Shown here: piece after piece, positions 32,025 to 43,029 of the stretch
Layout of the letters: every line of letters begins with the position of its first letter
Position numbering within the stretch: position 1 is the first letter of the stretch
Origin: Erinaceus europaeus
Lineage: Eukaryota > Chordata > Mammalia > Eulipotyphla > Erinaceidae
Direction of reading: 5' to 3'
NCBI RefSeq assembly: GCF_950295315.1
Contig: NC_080168.1
Location: 71,166,008 to 71,230,007, forward strand
Length of the DNA: 64,000 nt
Notes under the pieces: model-generated
What the model saw: the letters and a program-made list of their open reading frames with translations, nothing else
Told to the model about the DNA's origin: nothing
The model's database searches: none
Translations under genes and position numbers: made by a program

Positions 32025-32985
32025 CTTTTTTTTTTTTAAATTTATATAAAGGAAACATTGACAAAACCATAGGATAAGAGGGGTACAACTCCACACAATT
32101 CCCACCACCAGAACTCTATATCCCATCCCCTCCCCTGATAGCTTTCCTATTCTTTAATTCTGGGGAGTATGGACCCAAGGTCATTGTGGGATGCAGAAGG
32201 TGGAAGGTCTGGCTTCTGTAATTGCTTCCCCACTGAACATTGGCATTGACAGGTCGATCCATACTCCCAGCCTGTTTCTCTTTTTCCCTAGTGGGGTGGG
32301 GCTCTGGGGAAGCAGAGCTCCAGGAATATTGGTGGGGTTGTCTGTCCAGGGAAGTCTGGGTGGCATCATGCTAGCATCTGGAACCTGGTGGCTGAAAAGA
32401 GAGTTAACATACAAAGCCAAATTGTTGACCAATCATGAATCTAAAGGTTGGAATAGTTCAGATGAAGAGTTGAGGGCTCCTGCATTTTGTAGATAGCTAG
32501 TAGGCATATTTTACTTGTATTACAAAGGGTCTGTGGCTATACTACTTTTTTTTTTCCCCCTGAAACTGAAATCTGATATGCAGGTGGATTTAAGTTATTG
32601 TCTGGGGGAGACGATGTCATGCCTGGAAAAAGGACAAGAAAGCTGGATCAGGAAAAAGAGCAGTTCCCTAATCTGGGAAAGGTGTATAAATATTGTTGAC
32701 TGTAAACCCCATCAATTTGATGTGATCTGGGGCCCATATTAGGCTTAGGAGCCTATGTGACCTCTGCATCCCTGTAGATCTGAGCTCATATTCTGTGGTT
32801 ATGAGTAGGAACGTTGCAAGCTGCCCCAATATCATTACCCATATTCCTCAGGTGTAGCATAGAGTATGCTATCCATCCTGGGTTGAGGGTGAGGGTGGAT
32901 GTTTGTCTTCATGGGGTGGGGGTGGGGTGGGGGGTGGGGTGGGACACAGTCTTTTGGTGGTGGTAATGGAGTTTATGTACACTCC
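32025..32985 (-). mobile_element. R element, about 0.9 kb copy
   Basis: Shares the common 3' block and also the upstream part seen in the 21265 copy (GATCTGAGCTCAT and AACGTTGCAAGCTGC blocks). Its far end includes a G-run cluster. Confidence 0.6.
32913..32943 (+). repeat. G-run cluster, potential G-quadruplex
   Basis: Six runs of four or more G separated by single T residues. Confidence 0.7.
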
Positions 32986-33284
32986 TATTTTTTAAAAAGA
33001 TATATACGAGGTTGCTTTACGGCTCTTCATGTGTCTCTCTTGGGGGTCTACATGCCTCCATGGCATGGAATTTCCTCTCCATCTCTCTCCATACTCTTTC
33101 TCAATAAATGTTCAGCTCCCTGAAATGTGACTGTCTCTTGTGATCCCATGTAGAATTCAGTCCAGAACTTCAAGGGAGAGAACTGGGGAATGGCCTCAGG
33201 TAGCTGCTCCCTTCCCCCAACATTTTATGTTGATCCACAAAGTAGTGAATGAGTTTCAGGAGAGTTTTCTTTCTTTCTCTCTCT

Positions 33285-33499
33285 CTCTTTTCAAATTTAT
33301 TTATTTATTTATTTATTGGGTAGAGACAGTCATCAATCAAGAGGGAAGGGGGAGATATAGAGGGAGAAAGACAGAGAGACACCTGCAGCTGGTTCACTGC
33401 TTGTGAAGCAACCCCCCTGCACGTGGGGAGCTAGGGGCTTGAACCGGGATCTTTGCTCCAGTCCTTGTGCTTAACCTGCTGCACTACTGCCCGGGCCCC
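33285..33499 (-). mobile_element. family B/A SINE
   Basis: (ATTT)n tail; ends CACTACTGCCCGGGCCCC. Confidence 0.8.
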
Positions 33500-33555
33500 A
33501 TTTCTTTCTCACACTTTTTTTTTAATTAAAAAATTTTTTTTTCAAATTTTTTTTT

Positions 33556-33675
33556 TTTTAACCAGAGCACTGATCAGCTCTGGCTTTTGATGGTACAAGG
33601 GAGTTGAACTTGGGGCTTCAGAGTCTCAGGCATAGAGTCTCTTTGCATAACCATTATGCTATCTACCCCTGCCCC
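33556..33675 (-). mobile_element. family D SINE
   Basis: ATAACCATTATGCTATCTAC present. Confidence 0.8.
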
Positions 33676-34879
33676 CTTTTCTTTCTTTATCTCTTTACTA
33701 CTATTTCTTTACTACTCTCTCTGTCACTGCTCTGCGTCCTGCATTTTTCCAAGGAGAAGCTGCCCTCAAGATGTGGAATTGACTGAGAAGCCCTGATTAA
33801 GTTTGCTCTGCTAAAACTGCTGGGAAGAATGGGCTGGCAGCTCCCACTGCAGGGCTTGGCTGATTCCGCTGCTGCTAAGAATCCAGGGAGACTCTGAGAG
33901 GTGCTCCCTCTCTCTGCCTCAATCTGTCAGATCTCAGTCCTTACCTGGAAAGCCCTGGTGTGAAGCTGAGGGCTCAGTGAATGGAAAACCTTTCCTTCAT
34001 TGTGACTGTGAAAGTTACAAGAAAACACCTTTGGGTCTGCAGGGCGAGAAGGTCAAGTACACTGAAGCATGGAAGGAATTGTCCCAAAGTCTGGAAGAAA
34101 TGGGGCAAGAGCTCAGGATGGTCTTGTCACCAAACTGGAAAATAGCCTAACTAAGAGTGAATGTGGGAAGTGGGTAGGAGCTGGAGACAGGGAGAAAGAG
34201 CCGGGAGGGGGCCAGCACACAGAAGGGAAAGGGCTTTGTGTTACAACTGAGCATGACCTCACTTCAGTGACAAGGTGGGTCTGATGGACAAAAAATGGGC
34301 AGGTCCTAGAGAGGAGAGTCCAGGCCCCTGAGTGTGAGAGACTCCCTGGGCCCTAGGAGGGCAGGGGCTCTCAGATGCAGGTGGCAATATGTGTGGGTTT
34401 AATTCCCATTAGCTTGTAGGCCAAGCTGTGCTCTTAGAGGGAAGCAGGACAGTATCCCTGTACATTCTAGGAGTTCACCCTTAATGGACACAATGACCAT
34501 GAACTGGACAGACATTGATCCTGGAACCAGTTGGATTAAGGAGGTATGAGAAAACAACCAGGACCTGTCAAGAGTATTTCAGGAAGGTCTCAACTGGAAG
34601 TTGCAATCTCACTGGTTTAAGGAAGTCTCTTAATTCTTGGGAGCCTTGGGAGCAAATGCTGGAGTCAACAGCACCAGACTTAAAGGTTATCAAAGTTCTT
34701 CATTGACTTCATTGATTGTATGGTTCAGCCCAGTGATGTACATCTGCTGTGGCCAAATGCACAACCTGCCATGAAAGCAAGTGAGAAGAAACCAATGGAA
34801 CAGAGAAGTGGGTATTAACAAATTTATGTAATCTGTAAATAAATTATACCTATGTTATCTGTAAACAGAATATAATACT
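33676..34879. other. longest SINE-free intergenic stretch
   Basis: About 1.2 kb between LATS2 and XPO4 with no recognised repeat or gene. Position 1-2 kb upstream of the XPO4 CpG island makes it a candidate regulatory region, by inference only. Confidence 0.4.
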
Positions 34880-34893
34880 GAATTTTCATCATG

Positions 34894-35167
34894 GGAGTCG
34901 GGCTGTAGTGCAGCGGGCTAAGCACAGGTGGCGCAAAGCACAAGGACCGGCATAAGGATCCCGGTTCGAACCCCGGCTCCCCACCTGCGGTGAAACAGGT
35001 CTGCAGGTGTCTATCTTTCTCTCCTCCTCTCTGTCTTCCCCTCCCTCTCTCCATTTCTCTCTGTCCTATCCAACAACGACAACAACAATAATAACTACAA
35101 CAATAAAACAACAAGGGCAACAAAAGGGAATAAATAAATAAAATAAATATAAAAAAATCAAAAAAAA
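34894..35167 (+). mobile_element. family B SINE, young, with perfect duplication
   Basis: Flanked by GAATTTTCATCATG at 34880-34893 and 35168-35181. The head keeps a tRNA-like acceptor stem (GGGAGTC pairing with GGCTCCC) and B box GGTTCGAACCC. Confidence 0.9.
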
Positions 35168-35209
35168 GAATTTTCATCATGTAAAAAAACAAAAAGATAC
35201 ATTATTGTG

Positions 35210-35447
35210 GCTCGTGGTGGTGAACCAGAACATTACTTGGGCACATACGGTGCCCGGAATTGAACTTGAGCTCATACTTTATAAGAGTCTAGTACCTTAC
35301 CCACTATACCACGCCCCAAGCCACCCAAGTGTAGATTTCCTTTAAAAAACATAAAAATATTTTTATAGGTACATGATGCGCACATGTGCCAGCACCTCAT
35401 GCTTGAGAATCCAACATTTTACCCACTAAGCTACCTCTTAGGTCACC
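35210..35447 (-). mobile_element. two family C SINE fragments
   Basis: Pieces at about 35210-35323 and 35377-35447, both reverse. Confidence 0.6.
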
Positions 35448-35502
35448 AAAAGGTGCAGTTACTATTGGGGGGTGGGGGTGAGAGCCCCAGAGAACCCCCC
35501 AC

Positions 35503-35520
35503 ACACACACACACACACAG
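35503..35520. repeat. (CA)n run
   Basis: Nine CA units at the edge of the CpG island. Confidence 0.9.
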
Positions 35521-35843
35521 GCATTGCTAGCAAAACCAGAGACCCCAGCATGAGCGCAGCGCCGCCTCCACTGCGCCCCCTGCCGGCCGCCGAGCTCGGG
35601 GCAGCGTCTGAGCACAGGAGGCGCAGTGGCGATGCTCTGCGGGCTCCATCCTTCCCGGGTTCCCGGTCGGCGCCTACGCCGGGCCGGGGCTCGGGGGAGC
35701 GTTCTGGCAAGGGCCCCAGACCAAACCCCGCACAGCAAGGAACCCTCTCCAGGGCCCGGCTCGGCGGGCTCGGGCTGCGAGAACGCGCGGCCGCCGCTTG
35801 GCACCGCCCCCCGGGAGCGCGCGGGGCGCGGGGCCGCGCGGCG

Positions 35844-35848
35844 ATTGG
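35844..35848 (-). promoter_or_regulatory. inverted CCAAT box (NF-Y type)
   Basis: ATTGG within GCGATTGGTCAGC, 57 bases before the XPO4 start codon; the sequence context fits NF-Y. Confidence 0.6.
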
Positions 35849-35863
35849 TCAGCGGCGGCGCCG

Positions 35864-35881
35864 CTCCCAGAATACCCCGCA
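35864..35881 (+). promoter_or_regulatory. possible ZNF143/THAP11-type motif
   Basis: CTCCCAGAATACCCCGCA resembles the ZNF143 site consensus with about three mismatches. Confidence 0.35.
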
Positions 35882-35903
35882 TGGCGCGTCATTGAAGAGA
35901 GAC

Positions 35904-35915
35904 CATGATGGCGGC
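35904..35915 (+). promoter_or_regulatory. YY1-like site overlapping the XPO4 start codon
   Basis: CATGATGGCGGC is close to the YY1 consensus CAAGATGGCGGC. In many housekeeping genes this site overlaps the translation start. Confidence 0.5.
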
Positions 35916-35973
35916 GGCGCTGGGGCCCCCAGAAGTCATCGCTCAGCTGGAGAACGCGGCCAAAGTTTTGATG
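35905..35973 (+). CDS. XPO4: XPO4 exon 1, coding part
   Basis: Encodes the first 23 residues, MMAAALGPPEVIAQLENAAK then VLM, ending at donor GTGAGG (35974) in phase 0. It is joined to exon 2 at 60863, giving VLM-APPSM. Exportin-4 is an importin-beta-family receptor; known cargos include eIF5A and SMAD3 (export) and SOX factors (import). This N-terminal segment begins the first HEAT-repeat helices. The first ATG is chosen because the known mammalian protein begins with two methionines. The remaining ~1,090 residues lie to the right of the window apart from exon 2. Confidence 0.93.
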
Positions 35974-36430
35974 GTGAGGGCGCCGCGCGCCGCGCGCCCC
36001 GGCCTCCCCAGAGCCCCGGCTCCCCGGGCCAGGCGTGGCCGTCCGCCGGCCGGACGAGCCTCGGGAGCCCCAGAGAGCTCTGCAGGCGCTGGCGGCGGTG
36101 GCGTGGCGCAGGCTTCCCCAGCAGACTTTGCTCTAGCCCGGGTCTCCCGTCCGGGCTGTCCCTTCCCCTGGGGGCCCGGCAGCCCGGCCAGCGGGGCGCG
36201 AGGCTGCGGGCGGCGGGCTCCCGGGCGGCAGGCTCGACCCGCACCCTGTCCGGCGCGCCGGCGGAGACCGAGGCGGGCGGCGAGGTCGGGCTGTGCGAGT
36301 GGCTGGTCCCGGGAGGGCAGTGCTGTCCCGGCCCAGAGCAGCGAGTTGCCTGCAGCCGGCTCGACCCCGGGGCCCCGAGCCCTTTCTGATGTGCAGTCAC
36401 CTCTTGGGAGCCGCAGCCGGCGCAACACGT

Positions 36431-37215
36431 GGAGGGAGCGAGGGAGGGAATCCCGGGACCAAGGTCATCGGGGCGCAACTTTGTCAGCTCCCAGCTCTCT
36501 GCGGGTCGCCTGCTCTGCAGGGCTGAGGCCACGGTGCTGGCTGACGGGTCTCCTAGCAGACCCCAGACAGTTTGGTGAGCAGGTGATTCCCCTCCGGATC
36601 TTTAAAAGGCCGAGTCAAGGGATAAAAGTCTTTCACAAAGGAAGTTGAAGTTAAGGATAAGTGACATTCAGTGACTCAGTGAACTCTGTCTGCATCTGCT
36701 AGCTCAGTTTTGTTTTCTGTAGACTTCGCAGGATTGTGTTATTTCTTAGAAGCTCGTTTTACCTGAGTTGGTGCAGCCTTTCTAAATCTAATCCAGTGCT
36801 TGTTCTAACTATTGCCCCTTGGCCTCATGTTTTGGTGTTTGGGTTCAGTGTTCATGCATACATATTTGATGGTGAGGATGTTATATATAACATGGCCTGT
36901 GGTTCTGTTTCTCAAGTTTTGCTTTTGCGCACACCACCAGATGAAATTGAGCCGTTGAATTAAAAGCAGAATTTACTTGCTTCATTCAGTTATGGTTTTG
37001 TCACAAAGCTAAGTAAGTAGAGAATGTTCTCGGATTATGGCAAATAAAGTCTGGGAAAAACTAGCTAGTATACACACACAACACACTTTCTCATACAGTT
37101 CTTAAAATCCCGAACATACTGCATTTCCTGAATTCCATTTTCTTTCGACACTAGAGGGTATATATGACTCAAAAAACACTGCTTTAGTCTTATCTTACTG
37201 TTAAGCTAAAGCTTT
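36431..37215. other. XPO4 intron 1, unique sequence
   Basis: No repeat recognised downstream of the CpG island. Confidence 0.5.
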
Positions 37216-37345
37216 TTTTTTTTTTTTTAAGATAAGAGAGATTAAACGTGACCAGACCTCCAAAGCTTTCTTCAGCGGGGTGGCGACTGGGCTAGAACTT
37301 GGGTCACGCACATGGCAGAGCAGTGTATTATCCAGTTTGACCAGC
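37216..37345 (-). mobile_element. old family A-like SINE
   Basis: T-run then AAAGCTTTCTTCAGCGGGGT and a CTAGAACTTGGGTC box; strongly diverged. Confidence 0.5.
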
Positions 37346-37547
37346 CCAAAACTAGTTTGTTTGTTTTTTTACCCTTGGTATTTATGCTTGTACTTTTATT
37401 TATGCTTCCCTCTTTCCTAGCAAAACTAATTTTACCACCAGTGAAAGAGCAGCTGAGAAGACTACATTACAAATACAGTTCCTTGAGAAGCACACTGACT
37501 ATATGCATATATTGAGCTTGATTTTTTTTTTTTTAAGTCATTCTAGC

Positions 37548-37690
37548 ATTTGGGAAAATGACTAATGGGTAGAGCATTAGACTTTCATGCCTGAGGCTCC
37601 CAGTTCAATCCCCAGCCCTGCTCTGGCGTTTCCCTCCCTCCCCTCCCTCTCTCTTTCAGTCTCATGTGAAATTCATGAGAGAAGAATTTT
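37548..37690 (+). mobile_element. family C SINE
   Basis: GAGCATTAGACTTTCATGCC and CAGTTCAATCCCC. Confidence 0.7.
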
Positions 37691-38381
37691 CATGTGTTTG
37701 TTTTAAAACCCAAGTGAATTTCAATATGTTTAAATGCATCTTTAGTGAAAACAGTTTAGATCAGGTCTCTTAGCTATTATTGTATGTAGTGGGCCGCAAT
37801 TAGTACCGTGAAAGCATCTGCAAAATTGTAGTGCTATATAAAAAACTCTTATTCTAGTCTCATGTCAATCCCATGGAGTAAGTGGGAGATGACATATTCT
37901 TAGACTTCATTAATGAGAGAATCAGATACAGTGAATGTTTTGCCTGTGGGTCAGCCTCTGATTTGACTGTGGACTCCAACAGCTGGCCATTCATTCATTT
38001 TAAAGCATTTCTTCAGTATGTAGATTTAAGGAGACAGGAAAGACCAAGTTTGTTTTGAAGGGAGGCATAGGTAAAGCTGTTAGCAACCTTTAAGTAAAGT
38101 GTTAGTAGACAGAAATATTATCAGTGTTCTGTGAAAGTATAGAGGAGGGGTGTCTTTCTCAAATTGAACTGGGGACCTTCTTGGAATAAGTTTTCTTTTA
38201 ACTGAGGATGAAGGATAAATTGGCAGTTTTCCAGTTTCTAAGGGATGTTTCAGATAGTTACGTTTCTTTTCTTCCTAGACTTGTGTATTTCTCTTGATAC
38301 AGTGTATTTGGGAAATATTTGGCAATTTTTTTAGCAGATACTTCCTGAGCCCCTTTCCTGTGTATAAAGTACAACACTTAA
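37691..38381. other. XPO4 intron 1, unique sequence
   Basis: About 690 bases, AT-rich, nothing recognised. Confidence 0.5.
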
Positions 38382-38558
38382 AAGTGCACATGTTACAATG
38401 CACAAGGACTCAGGTTTGAGCCCCTAGTCCCCACCTGCAGGGGCAAAGCTTTGTGAATGGTGAAGCAGTGCTGCAGGTGTCTCTCTCCCCCTCCCCTCTT
38501 GATTTCTGACTGTCTATCCAACACATAAATAAAGATAATTAAAAATATTTTTAAAAAA
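38382..38558 (+). mobile_element. family A SINE, 5' end missing
   Basis: Starts at the equivalent of the CACATGTTACAATG block. Confidence 0.75.
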
Positions 38559-38561
38559 TTT

Positions 38562-38690
38562 GGCAGCCTGGAAGGTGACACATTAGATAAAAGTATTGGA
38601 CTCTTGAAGCATGAAGTCTTGAGCTCAGTCCCAGGTCCTGTCTGCCAAAGTGAGGTTGCTCCTGTCTTTCTTATAAATAAATAGTTTTTA
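38562..38690 (+). mobile_element. family C SINE
   Basis: Tail split from its continuation by the next SINE. Confidence 0.65.
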
Positions 38691-38699
38691 AAATATATA

Positions 38700-38880
38700 T
38701 ATATTTTATCTATTAGGCAGAGACAGAAACTGAGATGGAAGGGGGAGATAGAGGGAGAGAGACACTTGCAGACCTATTTCACCATTTGTGAAGCTTTGCC
38801 AGTGGGGACTGGGGACTTGAACCCAGGTCCCTGTGCACAGTAATGTACATTCAACCAAGTGTGCCACTGCGAGACCCCAA
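38700..38880 (-). mobile_element. family A SINE
   Basis: Flanked by AAATAAATAGTTTTTAAA and AAATAAATAATCTTTTAAA. A 35-base reversed family A head fragment lies at 38958-38992. Confidence 0.75.
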
Positions 38881-39108
38881 ATAAATAATCTTTTAAAAAG
38901 CATTGTTTTTGTTGGTAATAACATACATGCCATAAAATTAAGAATTTTGTAATGTGTGAATTCAACCAGGTACACCACCACCACCGAGCCCCATAAAATT
39001 TAGAATTTTGATTAGCTTACTATTGGAAAGCATCCATTAAGCAAGCATTTATATTTATTTCAGCTTTGTCTTAATTTCTGCTGTGGCACAAGAGATTAAG
39101 AAGTGGGC

Positions 39109-39265
39109 ATGGGGGCCGGGTGGTGGTACACATAGTGTGAAGCACAAGGACCCGCTCAAAGATCCCTGTTTGAGCCCCCAGCTCCCCACATGCAGGTTGC
39201 TTGAACCAAACCCCCAGCTCCCCACATGCAGGTTGCTTGAACCAAGCCCCAGTGATAATCCTGGA
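39109..39265 (+). mobile_element. B2-type SINE with internal tandem duplication
   Basis: A 34-base segment (CAGCTCCCCACATGCAGGTT...) occurs twice, at about 39179 and 39213, replacing the middle of the element. Confidence 0.7.
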
Positions 39266-39371
39266 GGTGCAAAAACAACCAGCCAAACAAACAAAAACTG
39301 AAATGGGCACTAACAGCATCATTTTCTCAAAAAGCTAGTTAGCATGACATTTTTATTTACAATTCATTCAG

Positions 39372-39660
39372 TTAATTTTTTTATATTTTTATTTATTTTC
39401 CCTTTTGTTGCCCTTGTGTTTTTTTTATTGTTGTTGTAGTTATTATTGGTGTTATTGATGTTGTTATTGTTAGATAGGGTAGAGAGAAATGGAGAGAGAT
39501 GGGGAAGACAGAGAGGGAGAGAGAAAGATAGACACCTGCAGACCTGCTTTACCGCTTGTGAAGCGACTCCCCTGCAGGTTGGGAGCTGGGGGCTCAAACT
39601 AGGATCCTTAAGCCTGTCCTTGCACTTCGCACCACATGCACCACTATTGCCCGACTCCCC
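39372..39660 (-). mobile_element. family B SINE
   Basis: Flanked by CAGTTAATTTTT and CAGTTAATTATTTTT. Confidence 0.85.
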
Positions 39661-39754
39661 AGTTAATTATTTTTAATGCCATGTAGCCCTCTAGGGCCCT
39701 GTGCACACACACCTTTACTTAGCTGCCTCCCCAGTCTTAACTGTTTTATTCTAT

Positions 39755-39913
39755 ATTTTTGAGAGAGGGTGAGGGAAATACACCAAACACAACTTCACCA
39801 GCTGTGGCCTTTCCTTGGTGCTATCTGTGGTGCTTCCAGATGGTATGGGGCTTAAACCCAGGCCTCACTCATGATAAGATATGCCCTTTACCCCCTGAGC
39901 ATATCCTGGCCCC
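39755..39913 (-). mobile_element. type E SINE
   Basis: CTTGGTGCTATCTGTGGTGC and GGCTTAAACCCAGG. Confidence 0.6.
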
Positions 39914-40242
39914 TTGAAATGCATATTTTTCATGTAAACCCAACTGACTGAAGCATAGCTTGTGGTCCAGAGAACAAGTGTGAGGAGATCTTTGAAATAA
40001 TCCATAGATACCTCAAAAGACAGCTGGTAAAATTGAACAGCAATGAAGGGACTACTTAATGAGATATATATATGAAAAAGTTCTTTGAAATCCCTATGAA
40101 ATGATAATATTTGTAGGAGTAAAATAGAGTCCTGATAAAACTACTTACTCAGCTCCTTCTAAAGGGTGCTACAGTAGCTAATACAATAAGATAAAAGGAA
40201 AGTGCAAACATTAGAAAGGGAAATGTAAAAATGACTGCAATA
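39914..40242. other. XPO4 intron 1, unique sequence
   Basis: Nothing recognised. Confidence 0.4.
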
Positions 40243-40455
40243 AAAGATCCTGGTTCGAGCCCCCGCCTCCCCACCTGCAGGGGAGTCACTTCACAAGCAG
40301 TGAAGCAGGTCTGCAGGTGTCTATCTTTCTCTCCCCCTCTGTCTTCCCCTCCTCTCTCCATTTCTCTCTGTCCTATCCAACAATGACGGTATCAATAATA
40401 ACTACAACAATAAAACAACAAGGGCAAGAAAAGGGAATAAGTAAATATTTAAAAA
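40243..40455 (+). mobile_element. family B SINE, head truncated
   Basis: Begins at the GATCCTGGTTCGAGCCC B box. Confidence 0.8.
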
Positions 40456-40511
40456 ATGCAATAATGACTAGCTTAAAAATGGGAAGAAAATATCTCACTC
40501 CATTAATAATA

Positions 40512-40640
40512 AAGGGGCTCTATGAGTGCTATAGTGATTCAGAATCATGAGGTCCAGAGTTCTATCTGTGGTATTCCATGTGTCAGAGTGGTGTTTTAGT
40601 TCATTCTCTTTCCTTATTGTGTCAATAGATAAAATCTTAC
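40512..40640 (+). mobile_element. family C SINE, diverged
   Basis: AATCATGAGGTCCAGAGTTC. Confidence 0.6.
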
Positions 40641-40690
40641 AAAGAACAAAAACTGTAGTAAGAAATTATAAGACACTTAAAAAAAAAAAG

Positions 40691-40985
40691 AGTCAGGCGG
40701 TAGCGCAGCAGGTTAAGCGCAGGTGGCGCACAGCGCAAGGAACGACATAAGGATCCTGGTTAAGGATCCCGGTTCGAGCCCCGGTGCCCCACTTGCAGGG
40801 GAGTCACTTCACAAGCAGTAAAGCAGGTTGCAGGTGTCTGTCTATCTTTCTCTCCCCCTCTCTGTCTTCCCCTCCTCTCTTCATTTCTCTGTCCTATCCA
40901 ACAACGACGACATCAATAACAATAATAAAAACTACAACAAAAAAACAAGGGCAACAACAAGAAATAAATAAATAAATTTAAAAAA
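40691..40985 (+). mobile_element. family B SINE
   Basis: Near-consensus with a short duplication (AAGGATCCTGGTTAAGGATC) before the B box. Confidence 0.85.
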
Positions 40986-41054
40986 AATCCAGGGACCAAG
41001 AAATAACTCACTTGGGTAGGAATGTGCCTTACTTTGTATGAACCTCTTCTTTTT

Positions 41055-41270
41055 TTTATTTCATTAAAATTTTATTTACTGATTGATATTATTTGATAGG
41101 ACTGAAAGAAATTGAGAGGGAATGGGGAGAGAGAGAAAAAGAAGGAGACAGACAGATACCTGCAGCACTGCTCATGAAGCCTTCCCCCTGCAGGTGGAGG
41201 CTGGGAGCTTGAACCTGGATCCTTGTACATGGTAATACATGTACTTAACCAGGTGCACCACCTAGACCCT
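41055..41270 (-). mobile_element. family A SINE
   Basis: Ends CAGGTGCACCACCTAGACCC. Confidence 0.75.
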
Positions 41271-41524
41271 GAAACCTGGTTTCAGGCTCTGGTATTACAG
41301 GGAAGCACCATAGCATCAAGGGAAGCCCTGCAGATGGTAGCACGGCTGTATCTCTTGTCTGAAATTAATAAGACTTTTAAAACTGGCCCTGGAGAGGTAG
41401 AATCACTTTTGTGTGAGTCCATGACACCATACACATGCACACAGGCAACAGTATACTTGTGAAGGAAATTAAGTAACTTACTTGAAGAATATGAAAGATC
41501 TGAATTAGCAGCCGGGGAACTTCC

Positions 41525-41640
41525 ACTAAGGCAGGGGTGCAATGGGGAGAGTGTGGAACCTGAATGTTTGAGGTCCTAGATTCAGGTCTTGACACTGCTT
41601 ATACCAGAACGATTAAATTAAATAAATCATGTCTCTGATT
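41525..41640 (+). mobile_element. family C-like SINE
   Basis: Diverged; GAGGTCCTAGATTCAGGTC. The preceding 41271-41524 holds nothing recognised. Confidence 0.5.
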
Positions 41641-41649
41641 AAATAAATC

Positions 41650-41850
41650 TTTTTTTAAAATTTCTTTATTGGAGGATTTATGTTTTACAGTCAACAGTAA
41701 ATACAGTAGTTTGTACATGCATAACATTTCCTAGTTTTCCACATAATAGTACAACCCCCATTAGATCCTCTGTCATCCTTTTCCAGGATCTGTACTCTCC
41801 TCCACCACCCACCCCAGAGTCTTTTACTTTGGTGCAATAAAATCTTTTTT
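41650..41850 (-). mobile_element. L1 3' UTR fragment
   Basis: Matches the 3' end of the L1 copies below; T-run at left, stops at CTTTTACTTTGGTGCAATAA. Confidence 0.85.
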
Positions 41851-42337
41851 TTTATAATCATTTTTTTGTTTTAAGATCTGAATTAAACGAAGGCTGTTTC
41901 TCAATTCAGTCTTACTGAGGTAAGCAGTTCCTTCCTAGCTCATCTACAAATTAAATGTAATGACAGAATCCTTTCCACTTCACCCTTAATTTTTTTTTTA
42001 AAGATTTCTTTATTTTATTCCATACGAGAGAAAGCAAGGATACCACTTAAGATTCATGAAGGCTAGAACTGGCAGCCTTAGACATACTATTCCTGGAATT
42101 CTTTCAAGTGGAGTTATTTCTTAGGCCCTCTCATCTCTTTCTCTACTCCCCCCTAACCTCCTCAGGGTTATCACTGGGGCCCCCTCTCCTCATCTTTTTG
42201 AGCAGAGGAAAGCTTGATTAATTAACTATATCTTGCAGAGCATGAGAATGAAAATAACAAAGAACATTAAAAAGAAAAAGAAGGACCTGGGGGGAAGTGC
42301 CAGTTATTAGAATGTATTCAAAAGCTACAGTTATAGG
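41851..42337. other. XPO4 intron 1, mostly unique
   Basis: Possible decayed SINE at 42000-42130; otherwise nothing recognised. Confidence 0.4.
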
Positions 42338-42500
42338 CATCGGGAAGATAGCATAATTGTTATGTAAAAGACTTTCATATCTGAGGCTTTGAAATCGCTG
42401 GTTTAATCTCCAGCACCATTAAAAGTCAGAGCTGAATATTCCTGGGCCGTGTGTGTGTGTGTGTGTGTGTGTGTATGCATGTATGTGTGTGTGTGTGTGA
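42338..42500 (+). mobile_element. family D SINE followed by (GT)n
   Basis: The SINE ends at about 42446; the GT run covers 42449-42499. Confidence 0.7.
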
Positions 42501-43029
42501 TTAGAATTAAATACATTAAATGTATGTATTTTAAAAGCTACAGTTGTTGGGAACATGGAATGGAAAGTTGGAACTGAAAAACCTGGAAACAGAACTGTGA
42601 TTCCAATACTTTAGACTTAAAGGTTTGGGGAAGCAGGAAGTGACAGGGCTACTTTTGAGAAGGTTTTGGTAGTTTGGCAGCATGTCACAAAAGTCTTAAA
42701 TTATCCTCGATCATAGCTATATTCTAACCCCTCCCTTCTTTACACACTCTGGAAATACTTGTATATATACAAATACTGTCACCTGTGGTCTACATGCCTT
42801 GCTGTAGCAGAGAATTAAAACAATGCAGATGACTTGTTGGGGTGAAATTGTTGTCTTCCAATGTGTTGAATCTTATGGAACTCTCAAGAATATGTGATAA
42901 ATGTTTTTTCTAATGCTGAAGATAAATGAGGGGGAAAGTATAGAATAGAATATCTGGACGTACTATTCTTTTTAAAAGACAGTATTTGTCCATGTGTTGC
43001 AAGAGTAAGTTGAAGGCTACAGAACTTTC
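42501..43029. other. XPO4 intron 1, unique sequence
   Basis: Nothing recognised. Confidence 0.4.

Larger units (their letters stand above)
35540..36430. promoter_or_regulatory. XPO4: CpG island, XPO4 promoter
   Basis: A sharp switch to GC- and CpG-rich sequence surrounding XPO4 exon 1 and the start of intron 1, with no TATA box near the start. It is typical of a broad housekeeping promoter. Long open frames here on both strands reflect base composition. Confidence 0.9.

Noticed and set aside
34894..34980. tRNA-like sequence with acceptor stem and B box, also at 61835-61919 (minus)
   Set aside because: The spacing between the A and B box regions is too long for a tRNA, and the sequence continues into the SINE body, so these are SINE heads and not tRNA genes.
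35472..36648. Several long open frames (up to 305 codons) around the CpG island
   Set aside because: They cross the XPO4 exon 1 donor and read as Arg/Gly/Pro-rich composition products of a CpG island.
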